A stretch of DNA of 64,000 nt from Tsuneonella suprasediminis. Its GTDB lineage: Bacteria; Pseudomonadota; Alphaproteobacteria; Sphingomonadales; Sphingomonadaceae. Made by a program: the position numbers and the translations under genes. The notes under the pieces were generated by a model. The model worked only from the letters and a program-made list of their open reading frames with translations, was not told the DNA's origin and searched no databases. Where the stretch lies: contig NZ_RAHJ01000022.1 in assembly GCF_003605755.1 (NCBI RefSeq), positions 124,001 to 188,000 of the forward strand, in the 5' to 3' direction. Shown one piece after another: positions 18,688-27,276 of the stretch (position 1 is the stretch's first letter; each line of letters opens with the position of its first letter).

Positions 18688-19292
18688 TGATCGTTGCCTT
18701 TGCGGTCGCGCATCACCTGAAAGACATTGGCGAGACCCATGCCCATTGCCCACACCGGAACAACCCACCATGCATCGACATGCGGAACGACCTTAAACGC
18801 TTCGAGAAAGCCCCAGAACGTTCCAACGCCAAGCAGCAGCGCAAGCCCGAACAAGGCACTTAGTGTGTTGCGTAACCGCAGATACTCGTCTGTCTCTTCC
18901 TTCAGGTATCGCACCATTGCCCAGATGAAGAACAACATGGGCAAGCTGGGCAGAACTGCGATCAGCCATAGTAGCGGCCCTTGCGGGTCGAGATTGTGGC
19001 GGATCGACATCGCAATGCCGAGCAATACGATATACGAGACCGCCCATATCATCATCCGCCGGTTATATTGGCGCATGGCGGGCGTAAGAGTCCCACTGGC
19101 CGAGGCGCAATTGTTGGCTGATTTTGCCAGTGGAATCAGAAACAGGCAGCCTGCCGCTACAAACGGGAGGGAGCGGATGCCGCCAAGGACATGGCGGTGT
19201 TCGAACCATGCGACAATCCCCATCGCTCCGGCAAATGCCAGCGCCCACATCCAGGGCCGGCGACCCGCGATTTTATCCACGATCCCCGCCAT
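18684..19292 (-). CDS. Four- to six-span membrane protein of unknown function, paired with an Xre regulator
   Basis: A 202-residue integral membrane protein. Hydrophobic segments lie at about 14-31, 40-56, 80-98, 108-127, 145-163 and 172-190. A cytosolic loop RYLKEETDEYLRLRN precedes the fifth segment; this EETDEY-like motif is seen in small membrane proteins encoded next to YozG-type regulators. I do not know a function. It lies between the 60-residue membrane protein (3 bp upstream) and the Xre gene (4-bp overlap), so the three form one operon. Confidence 0.8.
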   Translation of the reverse strand: MAGIVDKIAGRRPWMWALAFAGAMGIVAWFEHRHVLGGIRSLPFVAAGCLFLIPLAKSANNCASASGTLTPAMRQYNRRMMIWAVSYIVLLGIAMSIRHNLDPQGPLLWLIAVLPSLPMLFFIWAMVRYLKEETDEYLRLRNTLSALFGLALLLGVGTFWGFLEAFKVVPHVDAWWVVPVWAMGMGLANVFQVMRDRKGNDQ

Positions 19293-19295
19293 CGC

Positions 19296-19478
19296 TCAGG
19301 ATTCCTTGCTCTTCCTCAGGCTGCATTGGCGCTGCCCTGACAGGGCCCACGGCAAAAACACCAGCAAACCGAGCGGTGTATATTCCGCAAACGCAGCAGG
19401 GATGATGTCGAAAACCGCAGCCAGTGCGGTCAAAAGCATGGCAGCGGCGAGTACAAGGCTTCTTTGGATGGTTGTCAT
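19296..19478 (-). CDS. Small two-span membrane protein, first gene of the Xre operon
   Basis: A 60-residue protein with hydrophobic stretches at about 7-25 and 33-46 and a basic tail (RQCSLRKSKES). The start at 19478 is supported by GAGGG 8 nt upstream; a longer frame upstream lacks support. Its stop is 3 bp from the next gene. No family is recognised. Because it is first behind a TTGACA promoter it may be the most highly expressed product of the operon. Confidence 0.65.
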   Translation of the reverse strand: MTTIQRSLVLAAAMLLTALAAVFDIIPAAFAEYTPLGLLVFLPWALSGQRQCSLRKSKES

Positions 19479-19499
19479 GTCAATGTCCCTCTTCAATAT

Positions 19500-19535
19500 G
19501 TAAAGCTTACTAGACATGCGAAGGCGATGTGTCAA
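19500..19535 (-). promoter_or_regulatory. Promoter and candidate operator of the Xre membrane operon
   Basis: On the minus strand a perfect TTGACA (19535-19530) is followed after 17 bp by TAGTAA (19512-19507). The near-palindrome GTAAGCTTTAC (19510-19500) overlaps the -10 and is a good site for autorepression by the Xre protein. The promoter points away from the divergent PhoD gene. Confidence 0.5.
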
Positions 19536-19613
19536 GTTTGCCATACATAATGTCGATGACGCTTGGCGATATTGTGTCTTCATTCCGTCGCTATCGGGGC
19601 TTAGCGTTGGCGC

Positions 19614-21272
19614 ATGACTGACCAGCCTAACGCGGCCTTGCCTGCCGCTTCGCCTCTGACCCGCCGCAGTTTTTTTGGAATGAGCGCTTTCTCGCTCGGG
19701 ACGCTCGCGGTTGCACCGCTGGCGGCACACACGGGTGCGCCGTTCGGCAGCGGCTTCACCCACGGAATTGCCAGCGGCGAACCCGCGGCGCGATCTGTCT
19801 TGCTATGGACCCGTTTCGTGGCCTCCCAACCAACAGCGCTACAGTTCGAAGTGAGCGATCGAGAGGATTTTGGAGCTATCGTTGCCGGTGGTTCCGTGGA
19901 GGCATCCCCTGAACACGATTGTTGCGCCAAGGCAGTGGCCACCGGGCTGGAGCCGCGCCGTTGGTATTTCTATCGGTTCGTCGCACCGAACGGAGCGACA
20001 TCCCCCGTTGGGCGAACCCGCACTTTGCCTGAAGGGGCCACAGACCGGTTCCGCATGGCGGTATTTTCCTGCTCCAACATGGGATTTGGCTGGTTCAATG
20101 CATATCGCCATGCCTGCGAACAGGATGCGTTCGACCTTGCCGTACATCTGGGCGATTACTTCTACGAATACGATTACGGCCACTATCCGGCCAAGTCGCA
20201 GGCCGTTGCTGGGCGCGTGCCCGAACCGCTGGGCGAAACGATACATCTGGCCGATTACCGGGCCCGCTATGCCAGCTATCGCCGTGATCCCGATTTGGCC
20301 CGCCTGCACCAGATCTATCCGACAATCACGGTGTGGGACGATCACGAAAGCGCCAACGATTCGTGGAAGGGCGGGGCCGAAAATCATCAACCCGACACCG
20401 AAGGACAATGGAGTGTTCGCAAGGCTGCCGCCATGCGCGCCTATCGTGAATGGATGCCGGTTAGCGATGCCAACTGGGCCAGCTACGACATCGGAGATCT
20501 GGCAACGCTGTTCCGGTTGGAGACCCGGCTGACCGGGCGTGACCAACAGCTCGATCTGGCCGCTGCGCTCAAAGGCACCGATCCGGCGCACATGCAGGCA
20601 GCGCTGGAAGCGTTCAAAACGCGCGACTGGGAAAATCCCGCACGTAATCTGATGGGAGCGGATCAACAGCAGTGGCTGTCATCCGGCTTGAAGCATTCCG
20701 TTGGTGCGGGCCGCAAGTGGCAGGTGCTGGTGCAACAGATTGTGATGGGTTCGCTGTTTCTGCCGCCTGAAGTTGCCGAAGGGTTGTCCGCAGATACGCC
20801 CGATTATGTGCGTCAGCGGCTCGCAGCGGGCGTTCTGGCTTCAAAAGTCGGCATCCCCTTCAATCTCGATTCCTGGGACGGTTATCCCGCCGCGCGGCAA
20901 CGTCTGCTGGATGCAGCGAAAGAGGCCGATGCGAATCTGGTGGTGTTGTCGGGTGACAGTCACAATGCATGGGCGTGCGAACTGGATGGAGCCGGGGTCG
21001 AATTCGCCGGACATTCGGTGACATCCCCTGGTGCCGAGGCATATCTGGGCTGGAAGAAACCGCAGGACACCGCCCGCGAACTGGTCGCCAGCAGCTCTGA
21101 CCTCAAATGGGCCGAAACCGCGAACCGCGGTTATATGGCGGTGGAACTCACCCCCGAACGGGCCAGTAGCGAATGGCGGTTCATGGATACGATCCGCAAG
21201 CGGTCGGATGTCGTGGCCAAAACCCACAGTATGAGCACGACTTACGGTGCGCGCCGTTTTACGGAGACGTAA
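19614..21272 (+). CDS. phoD: PhoD-family alkaline phosphatase, Tat-exported
   Basis: A 552-residue calcium/iron-type phosphodiesterase-phosphomonoesterase. The twin-arginine signal is LTRRSFFGMSAF (16-27) followed by a hydrophobic stretch and AHT cleavage region near 39. Metal-ligand motifs typical of PhoD are present: HLGDYFYEYDYG, VWDDHE, and VVLSGDSHNAWA in the C-terminal half. The enzyme should act in the periplasm to release phosphate from organic esters. No Pho box was recognised upstream. It is separate from thrS, which has its own promoter beginning about 40 bp after this stop. Confidence 0.93.
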   Translation: MTDQPNAALPAASPLTRRSFFGMSAFSLGTLAVAPLAAHTGAPFGSGFTHGIASGEPAARSVLLWTRFVASQPTALQFEVSDREDFGAIVAGGSVEASPEHDCCAKAVATGLEPRRWYFYRFVAPNGATSPVGRTRTLPEGATDRFRMAVFSCSNMGFGWFNAYRHACEQDAFDLAVHLGDYFYEYDYGHYPAKSQAVAGRVPEPLGETIHLADYRARYASYRRDPDLARLHQIYPTITVWDDHESANDSWKGGAENHQPDTEGQWSVRKAAAMRAYREWMPVSDANWASYDIGDLATLFRLETRLTGRDQQLDLAAALKGTDPAHMQAALEAFKTRDWENPARNLMGADQQQWLSSGLKHSVGAGRKWQVLVQQIVMGSLFLPPEVAEGLSADTPDYVRQRLAAGVLASKVGIPFNLDSWDGYPAARQRLLDAAKEADANLVVLSGDSHNAWACELDGAGVEFAGHSVTSPGAEAYLGWKKPQDTARELVASSSDLKWAETANRGYMAVELTPERASSEWRFMDTIRKRSDVVAKTHSMSTTYGARRFTET

Positions 21273-21284
21273 TCGTATGGCTCA

Positions 21285-21300
21285 TGGCAAAAGCTTGCCA
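21285..21300 (+). terminator. Weak hairpin after phoD
   Basis: TGGCAA-AAGC-TTGCCA, a perfect 6-bp stem 12 bp after the phoD stop. No T-run follows, so it is at most a weak terminator or 3'-end stabiliser. Confidence 0.3.
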
Positions 21301-21308
21301 ATCCACAC

Positions 21309-21448
21309 TCGACCGGATCGGATTTCGTGCCTATATAGCGGCGCAATGACGCAAGTGCGTGCCATCACGACTACTACCACTACCCCCGGGATCCGGGGGC
21401 GGGTGGTCGTGCGTTAGGTACGGCTCCTGCCGTCCGGGTTCGGGCGGC
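21309..21448 (+). promoter_or_regulatory. thrS promoter and threonine attenuator region
   Basis: TCGACC (21309-21314) and TATATA (21332-21337) with a 17-bp spacer form a good promoter. Transcription would begin about 21344-21346, almost on the ATG of the leader peptide. The Thr-codon run and following bases pair with downstream sequence: a 7-bp stem CCCCCGG-GAT-CCGGGGG (21383-21399) extended by ACCAC/GTGGT. Further on, ACGGC-TCCT-GCCGT (21420-21433) and GCCGTCCG-GGTT-CGGGCGGC (21429-21448) share bases and cannot form together. This is the logic of an attenuator. There is no T-run after the last hairpin, so Rho or translational control of thrS is more likely than intrinsic termination. Confidence 0.65.
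21346..21417 (+). CDS. Threonine leader peptide of thrS
   Basis: A 23-codon frame beginning [17 protein letters not shown] and ending with TAG. Seven of 23 residues are threonine and six are consecutive (ACG ACT ACT ACC ACT ACC), like the thrL peptide of the E. coli threonine operon but placed ahead of the threonyl-tRNA synthetase gene. A ribosome short of charged tRNA-Thr would stall exactly on the 5' arm of the first hairpin. There is no Shine-Dalgarno, and the promoter puts the transcription start on or 1-2 nt before the ATG, so translation is probably leaderless, as reported for the trpL peptide of Sinorhizobium. The peptide itself need not have a function. Confidence 0.8.
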   Translation: MTQVRAITTTTTTPGIRGRVVVR

Positions 21449-21544
21449 GTGGCGTCACCTCCCGAATTCGCGAATCGTAATCCGACGCCTTCCGGTTTGC
21501 GCCTGCCTGTGTCATGGGCGCGCCATACCAAATGGACGGATACG

Positions 21545-23542
21545 ATGACGGAACTGCTCAAGATCGCTCTCCCAGACGGATCGGTGAAGGAAATGCCGGT
21601 CGGCTCTACGCCTGCCGATGTTGCGGCCTCTATCGGGCCCGGGCTGGCCAAAGCGGCGCTGGCGGCGCGAGTCGACGGCGAACTGCGCGATTTGACGCGC
21701 CCGTTCGATGGCGACGCTCAACTGGCGCTGGTCACCGCGCGGGACGAGGCGGATGCCCTCGAACTGGCGCGCCACGATTACGCGCACGTTCTGGCCGAAG
21801 CGATCCAGTCGCTGTGGCCGGGGACGCAAATCACGTTCGGCCCGGCAACCGATGACGGGTTCTACTATGATGTGAAGGCGCCCGACAGCCGTGATCCGTT
21901 CAGCATGGACGATCTGCCCGCCATTGAAGAAGAAATGCGGCGGATTATCGCAGCTGATAAGCCGCTGCGCCGCGAAGTGTGGAGCCGCGAAAATCTGATC
22001 GAACGGTGGCAGTCCGAAGGCGAAGTGTTCAAGGCCGAATGGGCCAAAGAACTGCCGGAGGGTGAAGATCTGACGGTGTACTGGTCAGGCGACGATTGGC
22101 TCGACATGTGCCGTGGTCCGCACTTGCCGAGCACCGGCAAGCTCGATCCGCAGGCGTTCAAGCTGATGCGCGTGGCGGGGGCATACTGGCGCGGCGATCA
22201 GAACAACGCCCAGCTGACGCGAATCTACGGGACTGGCTGGCTCAACAAGAAACAGCTCAACGAACATCTGCATCGCCTGGAAGAAGCCGCCAAGCGCGAC
22301 CACCGCAAACTCGGCCGCGAGATGGACCTGTTCCATTTGCAGGAAGAGGCGCACGGCAGTGTGTTCTGGCACCCCAAGGGTTTCCGCATCTGGCGCGAAC
22401 TGGAAGCGTATATGCGCCGGGCAATCGACGCGGCAGGCTATCGCGAAGTGAAAACCCCGCAAGTGATGGACGCGCGCCAGTGGGAGCAGTCCGGCCACTG
22501 GGGCAAATATCGCGAAAACATGTTCGTCATCCCCGACGAAGTGCCCAATGTGGAAGACGAAGGGCCGTTGGTGTCGGATGATGCCGCGTGGATGGCGCTG
22601 AAGCCGATGAACTGTCCGGCGCATGTGCTGATTTTCCGGCAGGGCATCAAATCGTATCGCGATCTGCCGATGCGGATTTACGAAAACGGGTGTTGTCACC
22701 GCAACGAACCGCACGGGGCGCTGCATGGTCTGATGCGCGTGCGCCAGTTCACGCAGGACGACGCGCACATCTTCTGCCGCGAAGATCAGATTGTCGATGA
22801 GGTTCGCAAGTTCTGCGAACTGGCCGACCGTATCTATCGCGATTTCGGTTTCACTTATTCGGTCAAGCTCGCGCTTCGGCCTGAGCAGCGGTATGGTTCC
22901 GATGCCGATTGGGACAAAGCCGAAGAGGAACTGCGTCAGGCCGTGGCCGATGCCGGTATGGCAACCGAAGAATACGGATGGGAAGAGCTCCCCGGCGAAG
23001 GGGCGTTCTATGCGCCCAAGCTGGAATGGCACCTGACCGACGCCATCGGTCGCACCTGGCAGGTCGGTACGATCCAGTCGGACCGCGTGCTGCCCGAACG
23101 GCTCGATGCCAGCTATGTCGGGGAAGATGGCGAGAAACATCGCCCGGTCATGCTGCACCGCGCGATCTTCGGTTCGTATGAACGGTTTATCGGCATTCTG
23201 ATCGAACACAATGCAGGCCGCCTGCCGCTGTGGCTGGCACCGACGCAGGCAGTCGTCGCTACGATTGTTTCCGACGCGGATGACTATGCCAACGATGTCG
23301 CCGCGCAACTGACCGCGGCGGGCATTCGTACCGAAACCGATCTGCGTAACGAGAAGATCAACTACAAAGTGCGCGAACATAGCCACGCGAAAGTTCCGCA
23401 CTTGCTGGTCGTCGGCAAGCGTGAGGCGGACGAGGGTACAGTCGCGATCCGCACTCTGGGTGAGCAGCAACAGAAAGTGCTCCCGCTCGCCGAAGCGATT
23501 GCCATGTTGAAGGGCGAGGCGACTCCGCCTGATTTGCGTTGA
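21545..23542 (+). CDS. thrS: Threonine-tRNA ligase
   Basis: A 665-residue class II synthetase. The TGS domain covers about 1-62, the editing (TGS-linked SAD) domain includes [12 protein letters not shown] near 80, and the catalytic core holds the zinc ligand Cys357 in MKPMNCPAH and the motif 2 region [18 protein letters not shown]. The anticodon-binding domain fills the last 100 residues. The start at 21545 gives the standard TGS domain; GGACGGA lies 4 nt upstream. The frame is open further upstream only because it runs through the leader region in another phase. Regulation by threonine availability is likely through the leader peptide at 21346-21417. Confidence 0.97.
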   Translation: MTELLKIALPDGSVKEMPVGSTPADVAASIGPGLAKAALAARVDGELRDLTRPFDGDAQLALVTARDEADALELARHDYAHVLAEAIQSLWPGTQITFGPATDDGFYYDVKAPDSRDPFSMDDLPAIEEEMRRIIAADKPLRREVWSRENLIERWQSEGEVFKAEWAKELPEGEDLTVYWSGDDWLDMCRGPHLPSTGKLDPQAFKLMRVAGAYWRGDQNNAQLTRIYGTGWLNKKQLNEHLHRLEEAAKRDHRKLGREMDLFHLQEEAHGSVFWHPKGFRIWRELEAYMRRAIDAAGYREVKTPQVMDARQWEQSGHWGKYRENMFVIPDEVPNVEDEGPLVSDDAAWMALKPMNCPAHVLIFRQGIKSYRDLPMRIYENGCCHRNEPHGALHGLMRVRQFTQDDAHIFCREDQIVDEVRKFCELADRIYRDFGFTYSVKLALRPEQRYGSDADWDKAEEELRQAVADAGMATEEYGWEELPGEGAFYAPKLEWHLTDAIGRTWQVGTIQSDRVLPERLDASYVGEDGEKHRPVMLHRAIFGSYERFIGILIEHNAGRLPLWLAPTQAVVATIVSDADDYANDVAAQLTAAGIRTETDLRNEKINYKVREHSHAKVPHLLVVGKREADEGTVAIRTLGEQQQKVLPLAEAIAMLKGEATPPDLR

Positions 23543-23558
23543 TTAGCCTGCCGGGGCT

Positions 23559-24311
23559 TTGCATGTGATCGCACTCGCCGGGTTTACCCTTGTTCAGATT
23601 GTCGCGGCGTTGGCGACTGCATTTGTTGCGGCGTTTGTTCGCGGGCTGGCCGGGTTCGGCATGGCGATCCTGCTGGTGCCGGTGCTGGCATTGGCGGTTA
23701 CCCCGGTGGAGGCGGTGCTGGTCACCAATGGCGTGTCCGTGCTGATCGGGTTGAGCGATGCGCGGTTCATCGCGCGCCATGCGGAGCGGTCTGCATTGGT
23801 CATCGCCGCATGGGTCCTTCTGGCAGTTGCACCGGGGCTGTGGCTGCTCTCGATCACGCCACCCGATATTGCCCGCGTGCTGATCGCGTTCGTCGCGCTG
23901 TCAGCGTTTGCCGCGATCCTGCTTCCGCAGCGCGCAGCGGATTTGCCAGGGCATTTGCATACTGGCGCAACAGGTCTTGCCACGGGTCTGCTGACCGGAT
24001 TTGCCGGGATGCCCGGTCCGCCTGTCGTACCGTACTATGTTGGCAGAGCTATCCCGCGGCAAGTGGCGAAGGCATCGATGCTGCTGATTTTCACCATCGC
24101 GTCGACCAGCAGCCTCGTATCCGGGGCGGCGCTGGGGGTGATGGAGTGGCACTATCTGGTGCTGGCGGCGCTGTTGTTCCCGGCGGTGCTGGTGGGCAAC
24201 TGGCTGGGTTCGCTGGCATTCGGGAAAGTCAGCGATAGGTTGTGGCGCAGCTTTGTCGCGCTGATGCTGGCTGCTGCGGCGGCTGTGGCGCTGGTGAAAC
24301 TGCTCAGCTAG
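23559..24311 (+). CDS. TauE/SafE family sulfite/sulfonate exporter-like permease
   Basis: A 250-residue membrane protein with about eight hydrophobic segments and the family's N-terminal FVRGLAGFGMAILLVPVLAL repeat half. A second glycine-rich half begins near LATGLLTGFAGMPGPPVVPYY. TauE/SafE proteins move organosulfur anions or sulfite, and the substrate here is unknown. The start is TTG at 23559 or GTG at 23565; no ATG fits. It follows thrS by 16 bp and may be read on the same transcript, without an obvious functional link. Confidence 0.88.
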   Translation: MHVIALAGFTLVQIVAALATAFVAAFVRGLAGFGMAILLVPVLALAVTPVEAVLVTNGVSVLIGLSDARFIARHAERSALVIAAWVLLAVAPGLWLLSITPPDIARVLIAFVALSAFAAILLPQRAADLPGHLHTGATGLATGLLTGFAGMPGPPVVPYYVGRAIPRQVAKASMLLIFTIASTSSLVSGAALGVMEWHYLVLAALLFPAVLVGNWLGSLAFGKVSDRLWRSFVALMLAAAAAVALVKLLS

Positions 24312-24312
24312 C

Positions 24313-24438
24313 TCAGAACGGCAACGCGCGACCTGCGAAGATCAGCGCCAGAGCGCAGCCACCAACGATCAGCGCACGCGCCATTGCGAATGCACGATGC
24401 TCCAGGGCTGTTTTTGCAAGGGCGATTGCCGTGGCCAT
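24313..24438 (-). CDS. Possible 41-residue hydrophobic protein
   Basis: A short frame starting ATG GCC ACG with a single hydrophobic segment from about residue 20 to 36 and a basic N-terminal half, a normal shape for a small membrane protein. It fills the space between the convergent TauE/SafE gene (stop 1 bp away) and the agmatine deiminase gene. No good Shine-Dalgarno is visible, and I recognise no family. It may be a chance frame. Confidence 0.35.
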   Translation of the reverse strand: MATAIALAKTALEHRAFAMARALIVGGCALALIFAGRALPF

Positions 24439-24495
24439 GCGCCCATTGTGCGCCCGGATTCCTAATGAGCGGTTAAGGCCCGAATGTCAGAGCGA

Positions 24496-25464
24496 TTACA
24501 GGCGCGGCATCTGCTGGCTGGCACAGTGGAACCCGCCGCCGCCCGCCAGCACGGCATCGCCCGACAGGCCGATGGTTGTTCGGTCGGGGAACAGCGCGGC
24601 AATCGCTGCAACCCCGTCTTCATCGTGCTGAGAGCCAAATGTCGGCACGACAACCAGATGGCTCGTGATCGCGAAATTGGCGTAGCTGGCCGGTTCGACC
24701 CAATCGCCGCGCGTAATCAGGCCGGGTGAGGGGATTTCACACACCTCCACTCCGAAGTCTTGCGCGCGCGCGCTGGCATCGGCGTAGATCGCGGCATTCG
24801 GGTCGTTCGACCCTGTGGGGCGTGGCAGAGCCAGCCTGTTAGGGCCAACGAAACGGGCCAGATTATCCACGTGTCCGTCGGTGTGATCGTTTATCAGTCC
24901 GTCACCCAGCCACAGCACCCGGTCGAACCCAAGGTCGCGGGCGAGCCGCGCTTCGATATCGTCCCGCGAAAGCTCCGGGTTGCGATTGGGGTTGAGCAGG
25001 CACTGTTCGGTGGTGGCAACCAGCCCGGTGCCGTCGCCATCGAGAGCGCCGCCTTCCAGAACCCAGTCGCTCTCCACCACGGGCAGGCCTGCATCGCGCG
25101 CCAGTTCCGCACCGATGGTCTGATCGCCATCCATCAGGTACTTGCCGCCCCACCCGTTGAAATGGCAGCGTAGCGCCGATCCGTCCTCGCGCACCAAGGG
25201 GCCGGTATCGCGCAGCCAGACATCGCCATACACACGCCGCTCCAGCGTGACGGCGGCAGACACCAGTGCCTTCGCCCGCGCTTCGTTGGCGCCGTCGCGC
25301 ACAAGCAGGCGCACGTCCTGCCCGCTTTCCGCCACGGCATTGGCGAATACAGCGATCTGTTCCTGCGCCGGTTCGAGGAAGCCGGGCCATTCGTCGGCAT
25401 CGTGCGGAAAACCGATCCACAGCCATTCCTGCGGAGCCCATTCGGGCGGCATACGTGCGGTCAT
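24496..25464 (-). CDS. aguA: Agmatine deiminase
   Basis: A 322-residue penta-beta/alpha-propeller hydrolase of the PAD-Porph family. It converts agmatine to N-carbamoylputrescine on the arginine-decarboxylase route to putrescine. Key motifs are VWLRDTGP near 85, NGWGGKY, NDHTDGHVDN near 200 and the nucleophile Cys314 in GGGFHC close to the C-terminus. The N-carbamoylputrescine amidase gene that often accompanies it is not adjacent. The stretch from 25465 to the M28 stop is only 22 bp, so it may share a transcript with the peptidase gene upstream. Confidence 0.93.
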   Translation of the reverse strand: MTARMPPEWAPQEWLWIGFPHDADEWPGFLEPAQEQIAVFANAVAESGQDVRLLVRDGANEARAKALVSAAVTLERRVYGDVWLRDTGPLVREDGSALRCHFNGWGGKYLMDGDQTIGAELARDAGLPVVESDWVLEGGALDGDGTGLVATTEQCLLNPNRNPELSRDDIEARLARDLGFDRVLWLGDGLINDHTDGHVDNLARFVGPNRLALPRPTGSNDPNAAIYADASARAQDFGVEVCEIPSPGLITRGDWVEPASYANFAITSHLVVVPTFGSQHDEDGVAAIAALFPDRTTIGLSGDAVLAGGGGFHCASQQMPRL

Positions 25465-25486
25465 CTGGCGTATCCGATGGGTGGGG

Positions 25487-27175
25487 TCAGCAACCGCCGG
25501 GATTGGCGGCGCAGGACTTGTCGCGAATGGCGCGGAATTCGTCTGTGGCGCGCCAGTTGGGCCATGTGTCGCCGTTGGCCAGCATCTGGCCCAGACGGTA
25601 ATACAGCGCCAGATCCTGCGTCAGCCCGGCCCAGTTCCAGTCGTCCGACCATTCGTCGCTCGGCGCGTGGTAGTGGTGTTTGGTGTATTCTTCCTCTGCG
25701 GCCTCGCCTGCTTCCTTGCCGCCATCGACCCAGTCGCTGCCACGTCCGGCGGTGAACATCGGCACCCCGCGCTTGGCAAAGCTGAAATGGTCGGAACGGT
25801 AATAGTGGCCCTTTTCAGGTGTGCCTTCAGGCGCTTCGAGCAGGCCCTGTTCTTTCAGAGCCTGCCGGAACAGGTCGTTGAGGTCCGATTTGTCGCCACC
25901 GGTCATCGCATAATCCCGCACCCGCCCGCCGGGCAGCAGTGCATCGATATTCACGCCGCCAACGGTGCGGTTGAGCGGATAGATCGGGTTCTGTGCGTAG
26001 TACTCCGAACCGAGCAGGCCCGATTCCTCCAGCGTCAGCGCGATGAAGACCTGACTGCGTGCCGCGCCGCCTGCGCGGTGGCTGGCGTCGGCCAGTGCGG
26101 TGATCGCGCCGACGCCGGTGGCGTTGTCGACCGCGCCGTTGCAGATGTCGTCGCCGGTCGCATCGGGGGTGCAGCGGCCCAGATGGTCCCAGTGCGCGGA
26201 ATAGAGCACATATTCGTCAGGCCGCGTCTTGCCCGGCAGAATGCCGACCACGTTATGCGATGTCGATTTGCGGATCGCATTGTCGAACCCGAAGCTGATG
26301 TTGAGGCCCAGCGGCACCGCCTTGAACCCTTTCTTCTGCGCGGCTGCGGTCAGCGTGGCGAGGTCCATCCCGGCATCTTTCAGGATCGCTTCGGCGGCAG
26401 GTTTCTGTATCCAGCCATTGGCCTGCGTCTGATCCATCGCGTTGTTCGGTTTCTGGACATAGTACTGCGCGCCGGTCCAGCTCGAATTGACGACGTTCCA
26501 GCCATAGGCGGCGGGAAACGTGTCGTGGACGATGATCGCAGCGGCGGCACCCTGACGCGCGGCCTCTTCGAACTTGTAAGTCCAGCGGCCGTAATACGTC
26601 ATCCGACGCCCTTTGAAGAGCCCGTCCTGACTTTCCATCGCATAGTCGGGATCGTTGACGAGGATGACGGCGGTTTTGCCCTTCATGTCCACCCCGGCAT
26701 AATCGTTCCACCCCAGTTCGGGGGCGTTGATGCCATAGCCGACGAAGACCAGCGGGCTGTTCTCGACACGGGTGTGCGGAGTGACGCGGTAACTGGTGGC
26801 GACATACTGATCGCCGAACGCGAACGACAACGGCTGCGAACCGCCGGTGATCGCCATCGGTGTATAATGGCCGCCGGTGATTTCCACTGTCGGTACTTCC
26901 TGCAACCACTGGCCATTGTTGCCCGGTTGCAAGCCTGCCCTTTTGAATTCGGCCACAATGTAATCAAGCACTTTGGGCTCTGTCGCGGTGCTGGGTGCGC
27001 GCCCTTCGAAATCGTCGGCGGAAAGGCGCTTGGTCATGGCCTTCATGATCGGGACAGACGGGGCCACCGCTTCTTCGGCACTGGTGAGCGATGCGGCGGG
27101 CGCTTCCGGTGCGGGTGTAGTGGCACATGCAGCAAGTGCGAGCGTGGCCGTTGCGGCGAACAGTGTGCGGATCAT
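25487..27175 (-). CDS. M28-family metallopeptidase with PA domain, lipoprotein
   Basis: A 562-residue protein with a lipobox ALAAC (Cys17), so it should be anchored in the envelope. A protease-associated (PA) insert occupies about 150-310, and the M28 zinc core follows: SAHWDHLG, GAVDNATGVGAI, LEESGLLGSEYY and YYRSDHFSFA supply the metal ligands and catalytic Glu. Members are aminopeptidases or glutamate carboxypeptidase-like enzymes that trim peptides outside the cytoplasm. The substrate is not identifiable. The gene is divergent from glnE with about 100 bp between starts. Confidence 0.92.
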   Translation of the reverse strand: MIRTLFAATATLALAACATTPAPEAPAASLTSAEEAVAPSVPIMKAMTKRLSADDFEGRAPSTATEPKVLDYIVAEFKRAGLQPGNNGQWLQEVPTVEITGGHYTPMAITGGSQPLSFAFGDQYVATSYRVTPHTRVENSPLVFVGYGINAPELGWNDYAGVDMKGKTAVILVNDPDYAMESQDGLFKGRRMTYYGRWTYKFEEAARQGAAAAIIVHDTFPAAYGWNVVNSSWTGAQYYVQKPNNAMDQTQANGWIQKPAAEAILKDAGMDLATLTAAAQKKGFKAVPLGLNISFGFDNAIRKSTSHNVVGILPGKTRPDEYVLYSAHWDHLGRCTPDATGDDICNGAVDNATGVGAITALADASHRAGGAARSQVFIALTLEESGLLGSEYYAQNPIYPLNRTVGGVNIDALLPGGRVRDYAMTGGDKSDLNDLFRQALKEQGLLEAPEGTPEKGHYYRSDHFSFAKRGVPMFTAGRGSDWVDGGKEAGEAAEEEYTKHHYHAPSDEWSDDWNWAGLTQDLALYYRLGQMLANGDTWPNWRATDEFRAIRDKSCAANPGGC

Positions 27176-27276
27176 ACCGGAAAATCTCCTTTGCCCGCAC
27201 TCTTATGCATTCGACGGGGCCAAGGGCAAGGGCAGGTTCTTGCGCCGCTGCGGGCAAACGGGCAGTGACGCAGGCG

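Noticed and set aside
25142-27268. Very long plus-strand open frame (708 codons) opposite the agmatine deiminase and M28 peptidase genes
   Set aside because: It spans two convincing minus-strand genes with intact catalytic motifs. Long antisense frames are expected from the third-position GC bias, and its product shows no family features.
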